From: Cladosporium sp. IMV 00045
Taxonomy: Eukaryota > Ascomycota > Dothideomycetes > Cladosporiales > Cladosporiaceae
Assembly (NCBI GenBank): GCA_001931905.2
Contig: MSJI02000883.1
Location: 22,267 to 86,266 of the forward strand
Direction of reading: 5' to 3'
Length of the DNA: 64,000 nucleotides
The position numbers were made by a program, and so were the translations under genes. How positions within the stretch are numbered: position 1 is the stretch's first letter; the number at the start of each line of letters is the position of its first letter. The notes under the pieces were generated by a model. That model searched no databases, had not been told where the DNA came from, and was given only the letters and a program-made list of their open reading frames with translations. This document shows positions 52,470 through 64,000 of this stretch, piece by piece.

Positions 52470-53522
52470 ATGTCTTCCAATCACTTCAAGCATCGTCTCA
52501 CCCTCCACCCTGGGGATAACAAGCAGCCCACTCGTGAGGGTACAGTCGACAACACCCACCCCGAAAGCCTTCCTCTCGCCAAAGAAACCAGAATCAAACC
52601 GGAAGGTGCTAACAATGGAGAGAACGCTTTGCTCTACTTCGTCGGCACAGCCACTACCATTCTCGAATGGGAAGGCATCAGGATCATGACGGATCCCAAC
52701 TTCTTGCACGCAGGTGACCACGTACACTTGGGCCCTGGCGTGACCGGAACAAGACAGACGAATCCAGCGGTAGACCTCGAGCAGTTGCCTAGGATTGATG
52801 CCGTGTTGCTGTCGCACTATCATGCCGACCACTTCGATGAGAAAGTCGAAAGCTCGCTACGCAGAGATCTTCCAATCGTCACCACGCCTCATGCCAAACA
52901 CCACCTGCACGAAAACAAGTCTGATGGCGAAAAGTTCACAGACGTCTATGATCTTGACTTTTTCGAGTCTTGTCTTGTGTCAATCCCTGAGTCCAGCAGT
53001 AACGCCACCAAGACTCCTGCGATCAAGGTCACTGGCATGCCAGGCAAGCATGTCCCAGACGGCGCCCTTTCTGTTGCCAATGACCTCCTTGCTGCGGTCC
53101 CACCAACGAACGGCTGGATGGTCGAGCTTGGCTACAAGCCATCCCCATCAAGCCCAGACTCTGAGTTCACCAATGGCTACCGAATTTACATCTCCGGCGA
53201 CACCCTCATGGTTGACGATCTGAAGGAGATCCCGAAAAGATACGCAGGCGAAAAGATTGATCTCATGCTTGTCCATCTGGGTGGTACCACGATCCCCAGT
53301 CCTAAGATGCCGCTTTTGATGGTGACTATGGATGCCACGCAAGGTATACAGTTAATGCAGCTGATCAAGCCGGAGGTGACGATTCCTATCCATTATGACG
53401 ATTACGACGTCTTTCTCAGTCCGCTGGAGGATTTCAAGAAAGCAGTGGAAAGCGCTGGTTGGGGAGAGAAGGTCGCCTATCTGGATAGAGGAGATCAGTA
53501 TCGCTTCACGGTGGTGAAATAA
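52470..53522 (+). CDS. Metallo-beta-lactamase-fold hydrolase (UlaG-like)
   Basis: Single exon, 350 aa. Metal site motif 'LSHYHADHFD' (His116, His118, Asp120, His121) and downstream 'GDTLMVDDL' (metal-bridging Asp) and 'PIHYDDYDVF' (last His) fit the L-ascorbate-6-P lactonase/UlaG-like branch. 'LLYFVGTATTILEWEGIRIM' gives the first strand and 'TDPNFLHAGDHVHLGPG' the UlaG-type loop. No signal peptide, so probably cytosolic. Substrate is unknown; the family includes lactonases and phosphodiesterases. Confidence 0.9.
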   Translation: MSSNHFKHRLTLHPGDNKQPTREGTVDNTHPESLPLAKETRIKPEGANNGENALLYFVGTATTILEWEGIRIMTDPNFLHAGDHVHLGPGVTGTRQTNPAVDLEQLPRIDAVLLSHYHADHFDEKVESSLRRDLPIVTTPHAKHHLHENKSDGEKFTDVYDLDFFESCLVSIPESSSNATKTPAIKVTGMPGKHVPDGALSVANDLLAAVPPTNGWMVELGYKPSPSSPDSEFTNGYRIYISGDTLMVDDLKEIPKRYAGEKIDLMLVHLGGTTIPSPKMPLLMVTMDATQGIQLMQLIKPEVTIPIHYDDYDVFLSPLEDFKKAVESAGWGEKVAYLDRGDQYRFTVVK

Positions 53523-53850
53523 TTGCCTCCTATGGTTAGGTGGAAGATCGAAAGCTGTGCTGTAGAATAGTCACAGCGGTATCCTGGCATTCAAGTCGCA
53601 AAGACTTAGCCAAAAGGTGCAATCCACGGTATCCAAGAACCCAGTCCCTCAGCTCACGCCTCCGATCATTTCTTTCATTCATTCGATCCAGATAGATTCG
53701 GTTACTCAACGAGGCACATTGGAAGCACACGTAATGAATGATTTCTTGCTGAAGTTTAGACGTTTTTCGTTTGTTGATGCTACGTCTCCGCGCGACTCAT
53801 TTGTTTCATGCCTTGAAACGCCGTCCACCTCAAAGTCCTTCGCGAGACAT
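53523..53850. other. Intergenic between convergent genes, about 330 bp
   Basis: 3' flanks of the metallo-hydrolase and eL38 genes. Short frames only; nothing recognised. Confidence 0.5.
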
Positions 53851-54369
53851 TTAGTCGGACTTAGCGACACGCTTGCCCTTGGCGTTCTTCTTGGGGGTCT
53901 CGACGATGGTGAGTCCTGAAAATATCCGTCAGTCGCGGTTCTTGCGATTCGAAGTTCCGAACGATTTGAGCGATCTCGTCGCATCATTATCTCCGGATTC
54001 ATGGATATAATCGTACCAGGGGGGAGAGATTGCTTCAGCTTCTCGGCCTTGTCGTTGTCCTTAAGGACAAGGGTGTAGAGCTCACGGGTGCAGCGGACCT
54101 TGAACTTGATCTGCTGGGAAGAGTTCTTCTTGATGCGCGCAGCTGTAACAAAATCTCAGTCAGCCGACTGCAATTGATACCATTTTCTTTCCAATCTATT
54201 TCGCTCATGCCATTTCTCCACCTGTTCGTCCGCTCATATCCCCGCCAATTCCACACTCTTAAATCCAAAATCTCGTGGGCTCTCGATTTTCGGGGCGAAA
54301 CGTACAGGAAGCGTCCTTGCGGCGGCAGATCTCAATAAAGTTCTTGATGTCGGAGACTTCGCGAGGCAT
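53851..54369 (-). CDS. RPL38: 60S ribosomal protein eL38
   Basis: Three short exons on the minus strand: 54369-54306, 54142-54017 and 53915-53851, with introns of 163 and 101 nt (GTACGT..CAG, GTACGA..CAG). 84 aa. Exon 1 '[20 protein letters not shown]', exon 2 '[17 protein letters not shown]' to 'KLKQSLPP', and exon 3 '[20 protein letters not shown]' reproduce eL38 across all splice junctions. The protein is part of the large ribosomal subunit. The gene is too fragmented to appear as one open frame. It is divergent from MTR2. Confidence 0.96.
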
Positions 54370-54593
54370 TTTGGCGGTATTGACTGACTGATGTGTGGTC
54401 GAGTTGGGCGATCGAGAAGCTGCTGTGCTCTCACCACTGGCCTCTGCGATTTCGCGGTGCGCCGGCGGGCTTCTTCCGCTTAAAGTGGGTCCAATGAAAT
54501 CTTGGCGAATGCGGTTGGACTTCACTTGTTCGTTCAAGCCAGCAACAACATTGCAGGGCCCGGCTGGAGGCACAAGGATCACATCTGCTCACA
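54370..54593. promoter_or_regulatory. Short shared promoter, RPL38 and MTR2
   Basis: Only 224 bp separate the two divergent ATGs, a ribosomal protein gene and an mRNA-export gene. No obvious TATA box; the region is mixed-composition. Confidence 0.45.
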
Positions 54594-55106
54594 ATGGCGA
54601 CTCTCACCGAGACGGACTATACGCGCGTGTCTACAGATGCCGCTGAGCACTTCACCGACGCATTCTACACGGCACTGAACGGCTCCCGCAACCAGCTCGC
54701 ATCTTTCTATGTGCCGGCCATCACTCAGCCCAGTGGCCGTGGCCTGCCGCACATCAGCTACAATGGCGATGTGATGCACGATCCCGCTGCGTTTGCGACT
54801 CGCTTCGAGAAAGAGATGCCCTGGACGCATTACGAGCCGCAGTCGATAGACGTGCATGTCCTGAACCGCGCGCTGACGCCTGTCGAGGGCAAAAGCAAAA
54901 AAGAGCTGGAGCAGAACATGAGCTTGACGGTGCTGGTGTCGGGATACGTTCGCTTGTACGAGAGAAAGGACGGGCCGATGAAGGGATTCAGCGATAGCTT
55001 CGTGCTGGTCCCAAACAAGGAGGAAGTTGGTGCGAAGGGCACGGGAAAGTCAGGTCACGGGAGGCAGTGGGTGATTCAGACACAGAACATGAGATTTGTG
55101 ACATAG
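54594..55106 (+). CDS. MTR2: mRNA export factor MTR2 (NTF2-like, partner of MEX67)
   Basis: Single exon, 170 aa. NTF2-like fold: 'YTRVSTDAAEHFTDAFYTAL' helix, 'LASFYVPAITQPSGR' and 'HISYNGDVM', 'EKEMPWTHYEPQSIDVHVLN' and 'NMSLTVLVSGYVRLYERKDG', then 'GFSDSFVLVPN' and 'WVIQTQNMRFV'. These features match filamentous-fungal Mtr2, which pairs with Mex67 to carry mRNA through nuclear pores. Length and the absence of catalytic residues agree with that role. Confidence 0.9.
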   Translation: MATLTETDYTRVSTDAAEHFTDAFYTALNGSRNQLASFYVPAITQPSGRGLPHISYNGDVMHDPAAFATRFEKEMPWTHYEPQSIDVHVLNRALTPVEGKSKKELEQNMSLTVLVSGYVRLYERKDGPMKGFSDSFVLVPNKEEVGAKGTGKSGHGRQWVIQTQNMRFVT

Positions 55107-55799
55107 TCACGGTGTTCTCGGAAATTTGAGTTTTACAAGCGCGGCGTTGGTGGTCAAAATCGCATGCTCATAGAAGGCTATGGAGTGGGAATCTTGTAAG
55201 AGGACTTTCTCATTTCAATCAATCGTGGAAATGGCAAGATTAAAAATCATTCTTCCACAAACTCCACGAGCAATGTCTTCCGGATCGCCAGCCAAACGCC
55301 CTAGCGAAGAAGGTCGATGCGATCGCAAAGCTATCAACCTAATCGCCAGAGACATTGCTTGCATGTATCGAGGCCGTCTGACTCGTATGCATGCTCCATG
55401 CCCAAAACCTCTCCCTAGCCCATCTTGTATTACTCTCTCTCTAGCTAACATCACACGTGCGACCAACTTTCTATCGAAAAGCGTGAGCAACGAAGACCTC
55501 GATCACTTTGGACGGGTTGTATGGCACGAAATCATTCTTAGACCGGACGAGGATTCTTTCGCCACGGAGGTGAGATCCTTGGATGCCTACGCATCTCAAA
55601 CCAATACAAGGAAGCTATTCTCATACAGCTATCCGAACTTGTCAGCTCAGCGGCAACAGTCAGGTCCTCGCTAGCGGAAGCATATGATAACAGCATGTGT
55701 ATAGTCACCTTTGCGAGATCGATCGCGACCAGGACCAGTTCTCACATGTTTCAAGATTTAACACTTTGCCCTCTTGATGATCGCAGATGGCACCGAGCT
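55107..55799. other. Intergenic with one unassigned frame
   Basis: A plus-strand frame from an ATG at 55180 to TAG at 55674 (164 codons) has some protein-like stretches ('KRPSEEGRCDRKAINLIARD', 'SNEDLDHFGRVVWHEIIL') but no recognised family and no supporting splice or start context. It could be a small orphan gene. The segment runs into the tandem-repeat array. Confidence 0.3.
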
Positions 55800-56395
55800 T
55801 CCTACATCCGACCGAGACTTTTTCGACGCTGCTTCGCGTCGAGCAACGATAGCGCATCACTGGTAACATCTTTCCGGGTGAAGCTGCGATCACCACGCAT
55901 CTGCTTAACGGGATGTTCTCAATCTTGGGAGAACATGACAGACTTCACTTACCGATCATACGTCTAATCAGGCTTCTTCAGACGCTGCTTCATATTTAGA
56001 ATAACCACTGCGTAATTACGCCGAGGCTGCTGAGGCTACGACTAGTATACATCTGCTTATCGAGACGTTCTCGATCTTTGGAAAACATAACAATTTCGCT
56101 TATCAGCTATATCTAATTAAGCTTCTTTCGACGCTGCTTATGTCTAGGATAACTACTACGCATAGCTGGTAACAACGCCGAGGCTGCAATCAGCACATAC
56201 CTGCTTCATAAGATGTTCTCCATCTTTGGAAACGATAATAGACTTCACTTATCGGTTACCTCTAACTGAATCGCCGCTTTATACCTAGAATAATTACTTT
56301 GTATGGTTGGTAATAACGCCGAGGCTGCGATCGGCACGTATCTGCTCAACGAGATGTTCTCCATTTTTGGAAACCATGATAGGTTTCACTTGCAT
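55800..56395. repeat. Diverged tandem array, about four units of 141-148 bp
   Basis: Unit landmarks: ctgcttaacgggatgttctc (55911), ctgcttatcgagacgttctc (56053), ctgcttcataagatgttctc (56201), ctgctcaacgagatgttctc (56342). Each is followed by ..tttgga.., acttcactta-type words, then a cgacgctgctt-like word and cgccgaggctgc. Spacing is 142, 148 and 141 bp; a partial unit precedes 55911. Copies differ by many point changes and small indels. Confidence 0.85.
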
Positions 56396-56643
56396 AAAGG
56401 TACAACCCGACTCATTCATTGGACGTTGTTTGCTGACATGTGAATAAATGCACTCTCGGCTTTGACGCCCGGCTTTCACATGAGCCGCAATGAAGCTCAT
56501 AAAGAGTTCGTACTTTTGCTGCAGCCCGCAATCCCAATCTCTCACCAACACCCCCAAACAATTGAGACCCTTTGCTAGTCCTCAATCCCGACCTCTGCAA
56601 TACTGGTCACCTCTCCAACGGAATACACATCACCATCACAGCA

Positions 56644-58530
56644 ATGAAAGTCTTCAAACCAAATACTGACTGCGAAGTCGAGCTCAGTGTCTTTGCTAAT
56701 GGCCAGAAGTGCCCCGAGTTTGCCTTGCCCGACGCCGAAGACGACCCAGCCGCCGCTGTCTGCTACATCCCAATTGATGACGATGACACGATTACCATCC
56801 AAGGCACTTTTTCCGGCTCTGTGCTCTACGGGCGCATCGACGTGCTCGCCGATGACGCTTTCGTCGCAGACCGTCTCATTGAAGGGCCCAGCAGCAAAGA
56901 CGGCATTTTGACCGAGTTCGTCAAGAGGAGAGTTGACATCAAAACCTTCCTGCACGTACCAGACGTTGGAGACCACAAACACAATAGGCGTCCCAACGTT
57001 GTCGAAGGCAACTTGTTTACCAAACGACTCCCAGCAGCCTTGCAAGCCTCGCAACTGGATGGAGGAGATGAGGCGACTGGCATTGGGGTCGGATCCTTGA
57101 CAGTCATCATCTCGCTCAACCAATCAGTCTTCGAGACTTACGGGCCCCCGGAGAAGAACGCTGCCTACGAGAGCTCCTCACTCGGAACCTGGCGCGATCG
57201 TGTTGCTCAGGTGAAGAACAGCGACATCAAACCGGAGCACGAACTCGACGTGGACGTATTCCCCGAATCCAACCCAGTGAAAGACAAGCGTGCAACGCTT
57301 TTCTGGCGCGACTTGGGAGCTCAAAGACCAGGTGAAGGCCCGTGGGCGTACCTGATCTTCTACTACAGAACACAGGCTGCTATCGACGCCGCCGGGTGTG
57401 TGCCGTTGACCGATACCAAGATTCTACCATGCGACAAGGGGACGTTCATGAGGGCAAGTGACCAGATAGTGATGCCGCAACAGGTAAGCCTTCGCATCTT
57501 TTGTTTCGCGACAGCAACATACTGACATGACTAGGATAACGACTCTCCTCTGCCGTCTCCAATGCCTGCAGCAAAGGCAGCGCCCATCGCTCCCAAGTCG
57601 CCACCTCCGCCTGTATCGAAGAAAGCTATGGGTCTAGGTCAACCTTTGCTGCTGCACAGTGGACAAGGCCTGCTGCAACGGTCTTCAAGCTCAGCAAACG
57701 AAAGCAATGAGATGGCCTTGAAGAACGCAGTAAGCGATCAGGCAAAGAAGCTCATCGAAGGCGCAGGAACCAAAGCAGGAGGGACAATGTCACCAGCGCA
57801 GCAGACACCAAGTCAAAGGTCCAACCCAGCCGCACAGGCTCCCATCAGCACCCAGCCAAAAGCTTTCTCGTCTCACCACTTCTCAGGCTCATTAGGGACT
57901 ACTCCAAGCGCATCCGCCAACTTCGCGAATTGCAGCGTGGAGCAAGGTGTAGACGATCTCGCGACGCCTTCCATCCTCGTCAGCAGGCTGCCTCCACCTC
58001 CCAAACCGAAGAAGACCACGAATGCCCCGGCGCAGCCACCAGCTAAACCACCACCGAGACTGGCTACACCAACGCCGCCGATGAAGCCATCTACTCAAAC
58101 CCCTCCACCTAAGCGCCCCTTCTCACCACTTGACCAGCCCGGCTTGGCGTCCGCACCATCATCAGGCTCAGTATCCCCATCTGCAGCCAAGCGCCCTCGT
58201 CTCGAAGAGCTAGCAGCGAGGAAGGCCGCCATGGAGGCGGTCGTGCAAGCCAAGCGCGAGAAGTCCATTTCGGCGCAGAAGAAGATCGCCGAAGCGAAGC
58301 GCCTGCGCGAAGAACAGCAGCGTCAATGGGAGGAGGAAGAAGAACAGAGGAAGGCGGCGATGGAAGAAGAACAGATGCGGATGGAGGAGGAGGCCATGGA
58401 GGCCGAGATGGAAGCTCTCCGGCAGCAAGCTGAGGCGGAGGATAAGATGGTGGCGAGGCTGGAGGAGGATGAGGAGAATGAGAGGAGGGAGTTTGAGAGG
58501 ATGGTTAGGGCGAGGGAGGGTGGCCTTTGA
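56644..58530 (+). CDS. Uncharacterised fungal protein with beta-rich N-domain and C-terminal coiled coil
   Basis: Exons 56644-57483 and 57535-58530, intron 57484-57534 (GTAAGC..TAG), 611 aa. ATG 56644 was chosen; the longer frame adds an unsupported stretch. The first 280 residues look like a globular beta-rich domain ('ATLFWRDLGAQRP', 'WAYLIFYYRTQAAIDAAGCV'), resembling DUF7918-type fungal domains, though this is a weak match. The middle is Pro/Ser/Ala-rich with PPxP runs and a basic 'SAAKRPRLEELAARKA' possible NLS. Residues about 530-605 form a long charged Glu/Arg coiled coil. Nuclear localisation is inferred; function unknown. Confidence 0.75.
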
Positions 58531-58929
58531 TAGGCCACCTACTTTGAGAATGCTCGTTTGGCTCCTCATGCTGGGGGGCGACTTGCCGGCTGGTGAAGGC
58601 AAGACTTTGTTGTGTCTACTACACACGAGCATTCTGTGGTTTCCTTTCAATAAGACTGTAATGCAATTGGTTAATACAACAATTCCCAGATTGTGATACT
58701 TGTGGTGATTTTGCCCCAAAAGCTGCAAATGAATCATGGATTGTCGCTTCTTGTCCAAGCGCACAGGCAAAAACTGATACAGGTCCAAGATCTGCTCAGC
58801 TGCTCGAAAGTGTTGAGGGGAGAAACAATACAAAGGAGCAGGAAAATCAATCTGTAGATGACGAGGACAAGCCTTCAAACCAAAGCCGGCCTACGGGTAT
58901 CTCAAAGTCCTCCAAGCGCTCATCAGAGC
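58531..58929. other. Intergenic between convergent genes, about 400 bp
   Basis: 3' flanks of the coiled-coil protein and the Ish1-like gene. Nothing recognised. Confidence 0.5.
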
Positions 58930-59312
58930 TCATGCTCTTGGAGCTCTCATGTTGGCCTCCACTCTAGCAAGAAGCTCCTCCCTGGTTTCCTTGCCAGTGC
59001 ACTGGAGATTCCTCTGTGAGATCATGTCAGCCTTCGATCACACCTTCAAGCAATCAGGGTGACAATACATACGTTGTTGAGCCAGAACCTGAGGTCCTCC
59101 TCGGACCATGTCAGAGGGTCACCCTTGGGGTCTTCACGCTGGGGGAACATGTCCTGGCCCCAGATTGACCAGGCGGCGGCTGCTGTGATTAGACCTGCGA
59201 ATCCGAAGAAGAGGTTCTATAAATGGTTTGTTCAGCTGGTGTAATGCTTAGTATGATCGTTGCGGGTCTGTCGTACCCGCGAGTTCATTGCTCGATCGAT
59301 GGGAGTGGGCAT
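58930..59312 (-). CDS. Small single-TM protein with one Ish1/SAP-like helix motif
   Basis: Three exons on the minus strand: 59312-59277, 59216-59073 and 59013-58930; introns 60 and 59 nt, all phase 0. 87 aa. Exon 1 'MPTPIDRAMNSR', exon 2 has a short hydrophobic segment ('NLFFGFAGLITAAAAWSIWG') then 'DPLTWSEEDLRFWLNN', and exon 3 'RNLQCTGKETREELLARVEA'. The W-x-x-x-x-L-x-x-W-L ... R-x-x-L-L-x-x-V pattern is the Ish1/Msc1 (SAP-like helix-extension-helix) motif, here as one copy. Probably a mitochondrial or nuclear-envelope small membrane protein. The gene is missed by ORF length cut-offs. Confidence 0.75.
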
Positions 59313-59674
59313 GGTGGCGGTGTCTTCAGTAGAGTTTGACTGTTGACTGAGTGGGCTCGTGTTGTGTGAAGCACGAGAGAGTAGTTGCAGACTGTTTCAA
59401 TATTGATTCAAAAACGATACACTTGTCCACAAAGAAAGGATGTCCAATGTACTGTTGTAGTGGATACATGTACTTGATCTGGCTGCCTGCATGGACACCG
59501 TCGTCACCCCACATGGCGTCGGCTCGGCCAGCCGCCTAAGGCTGGTTGGTGGTCTGGGGTGCAGATCGCTGGACTCCCTGAAAGGGACATCTGGCTTGTG
59601 ACGGCCAAGGCGAGCACTTAACGGGAGGAGAGTAGCAATACAGCAAGCACCGCTACAACTTTTTGGTGTTTGGT
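59313..59674. promoter_or_regulatory. Divergent promoter region, Ish1-like gene and GH47 mannosidase
   Basis: About 360 bp between divergent ATGs. No TATA box; a ctttttggtgtttggt leader precedes the mannosidase ATG. Confidence 0.4.
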
Positions 59675-62205
<2,531 letters not shown>

Positions 62206-62882
62206 ATGGGCGGGGTTGTTTGGGTGTCTTCTCTTTCTCTATTTAGGTTGCATTGGGATTACATTTGCTAGAAAAAGTTGGTAAAAATGTATTCGTATTC
62301 TGGATGATACTGATGTCTGGGTCTCGTATCTTGCATGTAACATGGACCATGAAACGCAAAATTTGCAACACTATTGCCTGAAGCCATAGATGGTATAAAC
62401 ACAATGTTTGTTGTGAGTATCCCTTTGACTTTTGTGGACACAGATCTATGATCTCTCCATCTCGCCAATAAATCCATGCTGACTGAGATGTGAGTCAGCT
62501 ACTCGGAATTGCAGACACCCTGTGTTCAAAGAAGAGCCAGATCATCAAACCCCAAGTCATACTTGCGATATGCGAGACAGGTAGCAATTGTAGATATGTT
62601 CATAAGATATTCATGCTAGACATACCGTCTCCCAACACATCCGAAGTCGACGCTCTCTAACAGGCAAAGCGGGTGCCAAGTCTGAGGAAGCCGCAGCCAA
62701 TCAGAAGCACTACAGAGCTGACCAGGCGAAGCCAGCCCGGGTCCATCCTTTTGCTGCTGCTTGTTGCCAACACGGTCGAGCGCCTCCGACGACGACGACA
62801 CCACCACCTCACTCACCCTCATTCCCCACCCCGTCATCCCCTCAACCAGCAGTCTCAAGCGCTGAGACTCGCTTCTTGCAAC
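62206..62882. other. Intergenic, about 680 bp
   Basis: 3' flank of GH47 and promoter of cytochrome c1. A pyrimidine/AC-rich leader (caccaccacctcactcaccctcattcccc, about 62800-62828) precedes the CYT1 ATG. No gene is supported. Confidence 0.45.
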
Positions 62883-63991
62883 ATGTTGGCAAGGTCAGGC
62901 CTGCGCACTGCGCGCGCCTTCGGCTCCGCAAGGACTCAAGCAACCAGGAACGCAACGGTGCGTAAAATACAGCTACACCCCCGACCGAGCTCTCCAGACG
63001 CCCGAGACGATGCCAATGGAGAAAGGAGCGATGCCGGAAGTGTCCCTTTACATATTAGAGCTGACGGGTGATGAATGACAGCGCAATGCCTCCACCCAGA
63101 GCGAGGGCGCCGCCAACTCCTGGAAGAGCACCGCCACCCTTTCCGCCTCGACTGCCCTCGCCATGGGCTCCTGCGCCTTCTACTACTTCCAGTTCGCTCG
63201 CCCGGTTCACGCCATGTCGCCCGCTGAGGAGGGGTAAGTATCACAACACCGAGATTGGCGAGGCAATGAGCCGAGGAGCGGACAATCAGAGTACACGGAA
63301 ACATGGACTAACCGGCGACGGTCTGCAGTCTCCACTCCACTCACTACCCGTGGGAGCATGAGAAGTACTTCAAGACCTTCGACCACGCCGCTCTCCGCCG
63401 TGGTTTCCAGGTCTACCGTGAGGTCTGCGCCTCTTGCCACTCCCTGCAGCGCATCCCGTGGCGCTCGCTCGTCGGTACCATGATGACCGTCGACGAGGCC
63501 AAGGCCCTTGCCGAGGAGAACGAGTACGACACCGAGCCCAACGACGAGGGCGAGATCGAGAAGCGCCCCGGCAAGCTTTCCGACTACATCCCCAGCCCCT
63601 ACAAGAACGACGAGGCCGGCCGCGCCGCCAACAACGGTGCTCTGCCCCCGGATCTTTCGCTCATCACCAAGGCCCGTCACGGTGGCTGCGACTACATCTT
63701 CTCTCTTCTCACTGGTTACCCCGAGGAGCCTCCTGCGGGCGCCGTTGTCCCCTCTGGTCTGAACTTCAACCCGTACTTCCCCGGTACCGGTATCGCCATG
63801 GCCCGTGTTCTCTACGACGGTCTCGTCGAGTACGAGGACGGCACCCCCGCCACCACCTCCCAGATGGCCAAGGATGTTGTTGAGTTCCTCAACTGGAGCG
63901 CCGAGCCCGAGATGGACGAGCGCAAGCGCATGGGCTGGAAGGTCATGGCCATTGGCAGCGTTCTGTTCGCCATCAGTGTCTGGATGAAGAG
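62883..63991 (+). CDS. CYT1: Cytochrome c1, complex III heme subunit (3' truncated by window edge)
   Basis: Exons 62883-62957, 63082-63233 and from 63329; introns 124 and 95 nt. A further donor (AG|GTACGT) follows 63991 at the window edge. Residues 1-60 form a bipartite mitochondrial presequence: basic 'MLARSGLRTARAFGSARTQ' followed by hydrophobic 'TALAMGSCAFYYFQF'. The mature part has 'EEGLHSTHYPWEHEKYFKTF', heme-binding CASCH (Cys109, Cys112, His113), 'ARHGGCDYIFSLLTGY' and 'NPYFPGTGIAMARVL', whose Met ligates heme. The last visible segment is the C-terminal TM anchor ('GWKVMAIGSVLFAISVWMKR'). It is the electron carrier to cytochrome c in the mitochondrial inner membrane. Confidence 0.95.
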
Positions 63992-64000
63992 GTACGTTTT

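Overview
This window is a gene-dense stretch of a filamentous ascomycete (Pezizomycotina) nuclear genome, most likely a Dothideomycete. The evidence is short GT..AG introns (mostly 44-124 nt with CTAAC/CTGAC-like branch sites), two nuclear tRNA genes with introns after position 37, and fungal-specific families: DUF3431, SLATT_fungal, fungal Zn2Cys6 regulators, DUF7708 and NACHT-ankyrin proteins. No bacterial-style operons, CRISPR arrays or intact transposons were seen. Gene models were rebuilt by eye by joining open frames across splice sites and checking that codon phase closes. Exon boundaries are given in the evidence.

Layout. 1-13.2 kb is accessory: the end of a Zn2Cys6 regulator, a DUF3431 membrane protein, an AAA+ ATPase, a DUF7708 protein with a degenerate P-loop, a short-chain dehydrogenase, a broken Zn2Cys6 regulator fragment (8.7-9.3 kb), and a long uncharacterised fungal gene interrupted by two in-frame stops (9.4-13.1 kb). 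14.5-18 kb holds a six-TM protein and a secreted class 3 lipase, divergently transcribed. 18.85-23.25 kb is the most unusual locus: a SIR2-like domain, then in the same reading frame after one TAG a protein with two successive NACHT-type P-loop modules and C-terminal ankyrin repeats. This has the architecture of a fungal NLR-like (STAND) immune receptor with a SIR2 effector domain.

23.8-40.9 kb is mostly conserved: DUF202, aspartyl aminopeptidase (M18), ATG10, a U1A/U2B''-like snRNP protein, ARPC1, a secreted repeat protein, a SLATT_fungal 2TM protein, an Arg/Ser-rich protein, tRNA-Lys(CTT), a PQ-loop transporter and a basic nuclear protein. 40.75-43.2 kb is repeat-rich: a tandem duplication of a gene's 3' end plus 3' flank, then an 84-89 bp minisatellite. 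43.2-64 kb returns to ordinary genes: a zinc-ribbon protein, a large unknown protein, tRNA-Leu(AAG), a RING E3, mitochondrial methionyl-tRNA synthetase, a metallo-beta-lactamase-fold hydrolase, ribosomal protein eL38, MTR2, a tandem-repeat array (55.8-56.4 kb), a coiled-coil protein, an Ish1-like small protein, a GH47 alpha-mannosidase, and cytochrome c1 running off the right end.

Functional themes. Housekeeping genes cover mitochondria (MetRS, cytochrome c1), RNA biology (snRNP protein, MTR2, eL38, tRNAs), actin (ARPC1), autophagy (ATG10), vacuolar transport (PQ-loop) and ER/Golgi glycan trimming (GH47). The accessory portion is enriched in nucleotide-binding and signalling proteins of the kind associated with fungal self/non-self recognition, and several of these are decayed or structurally odd.
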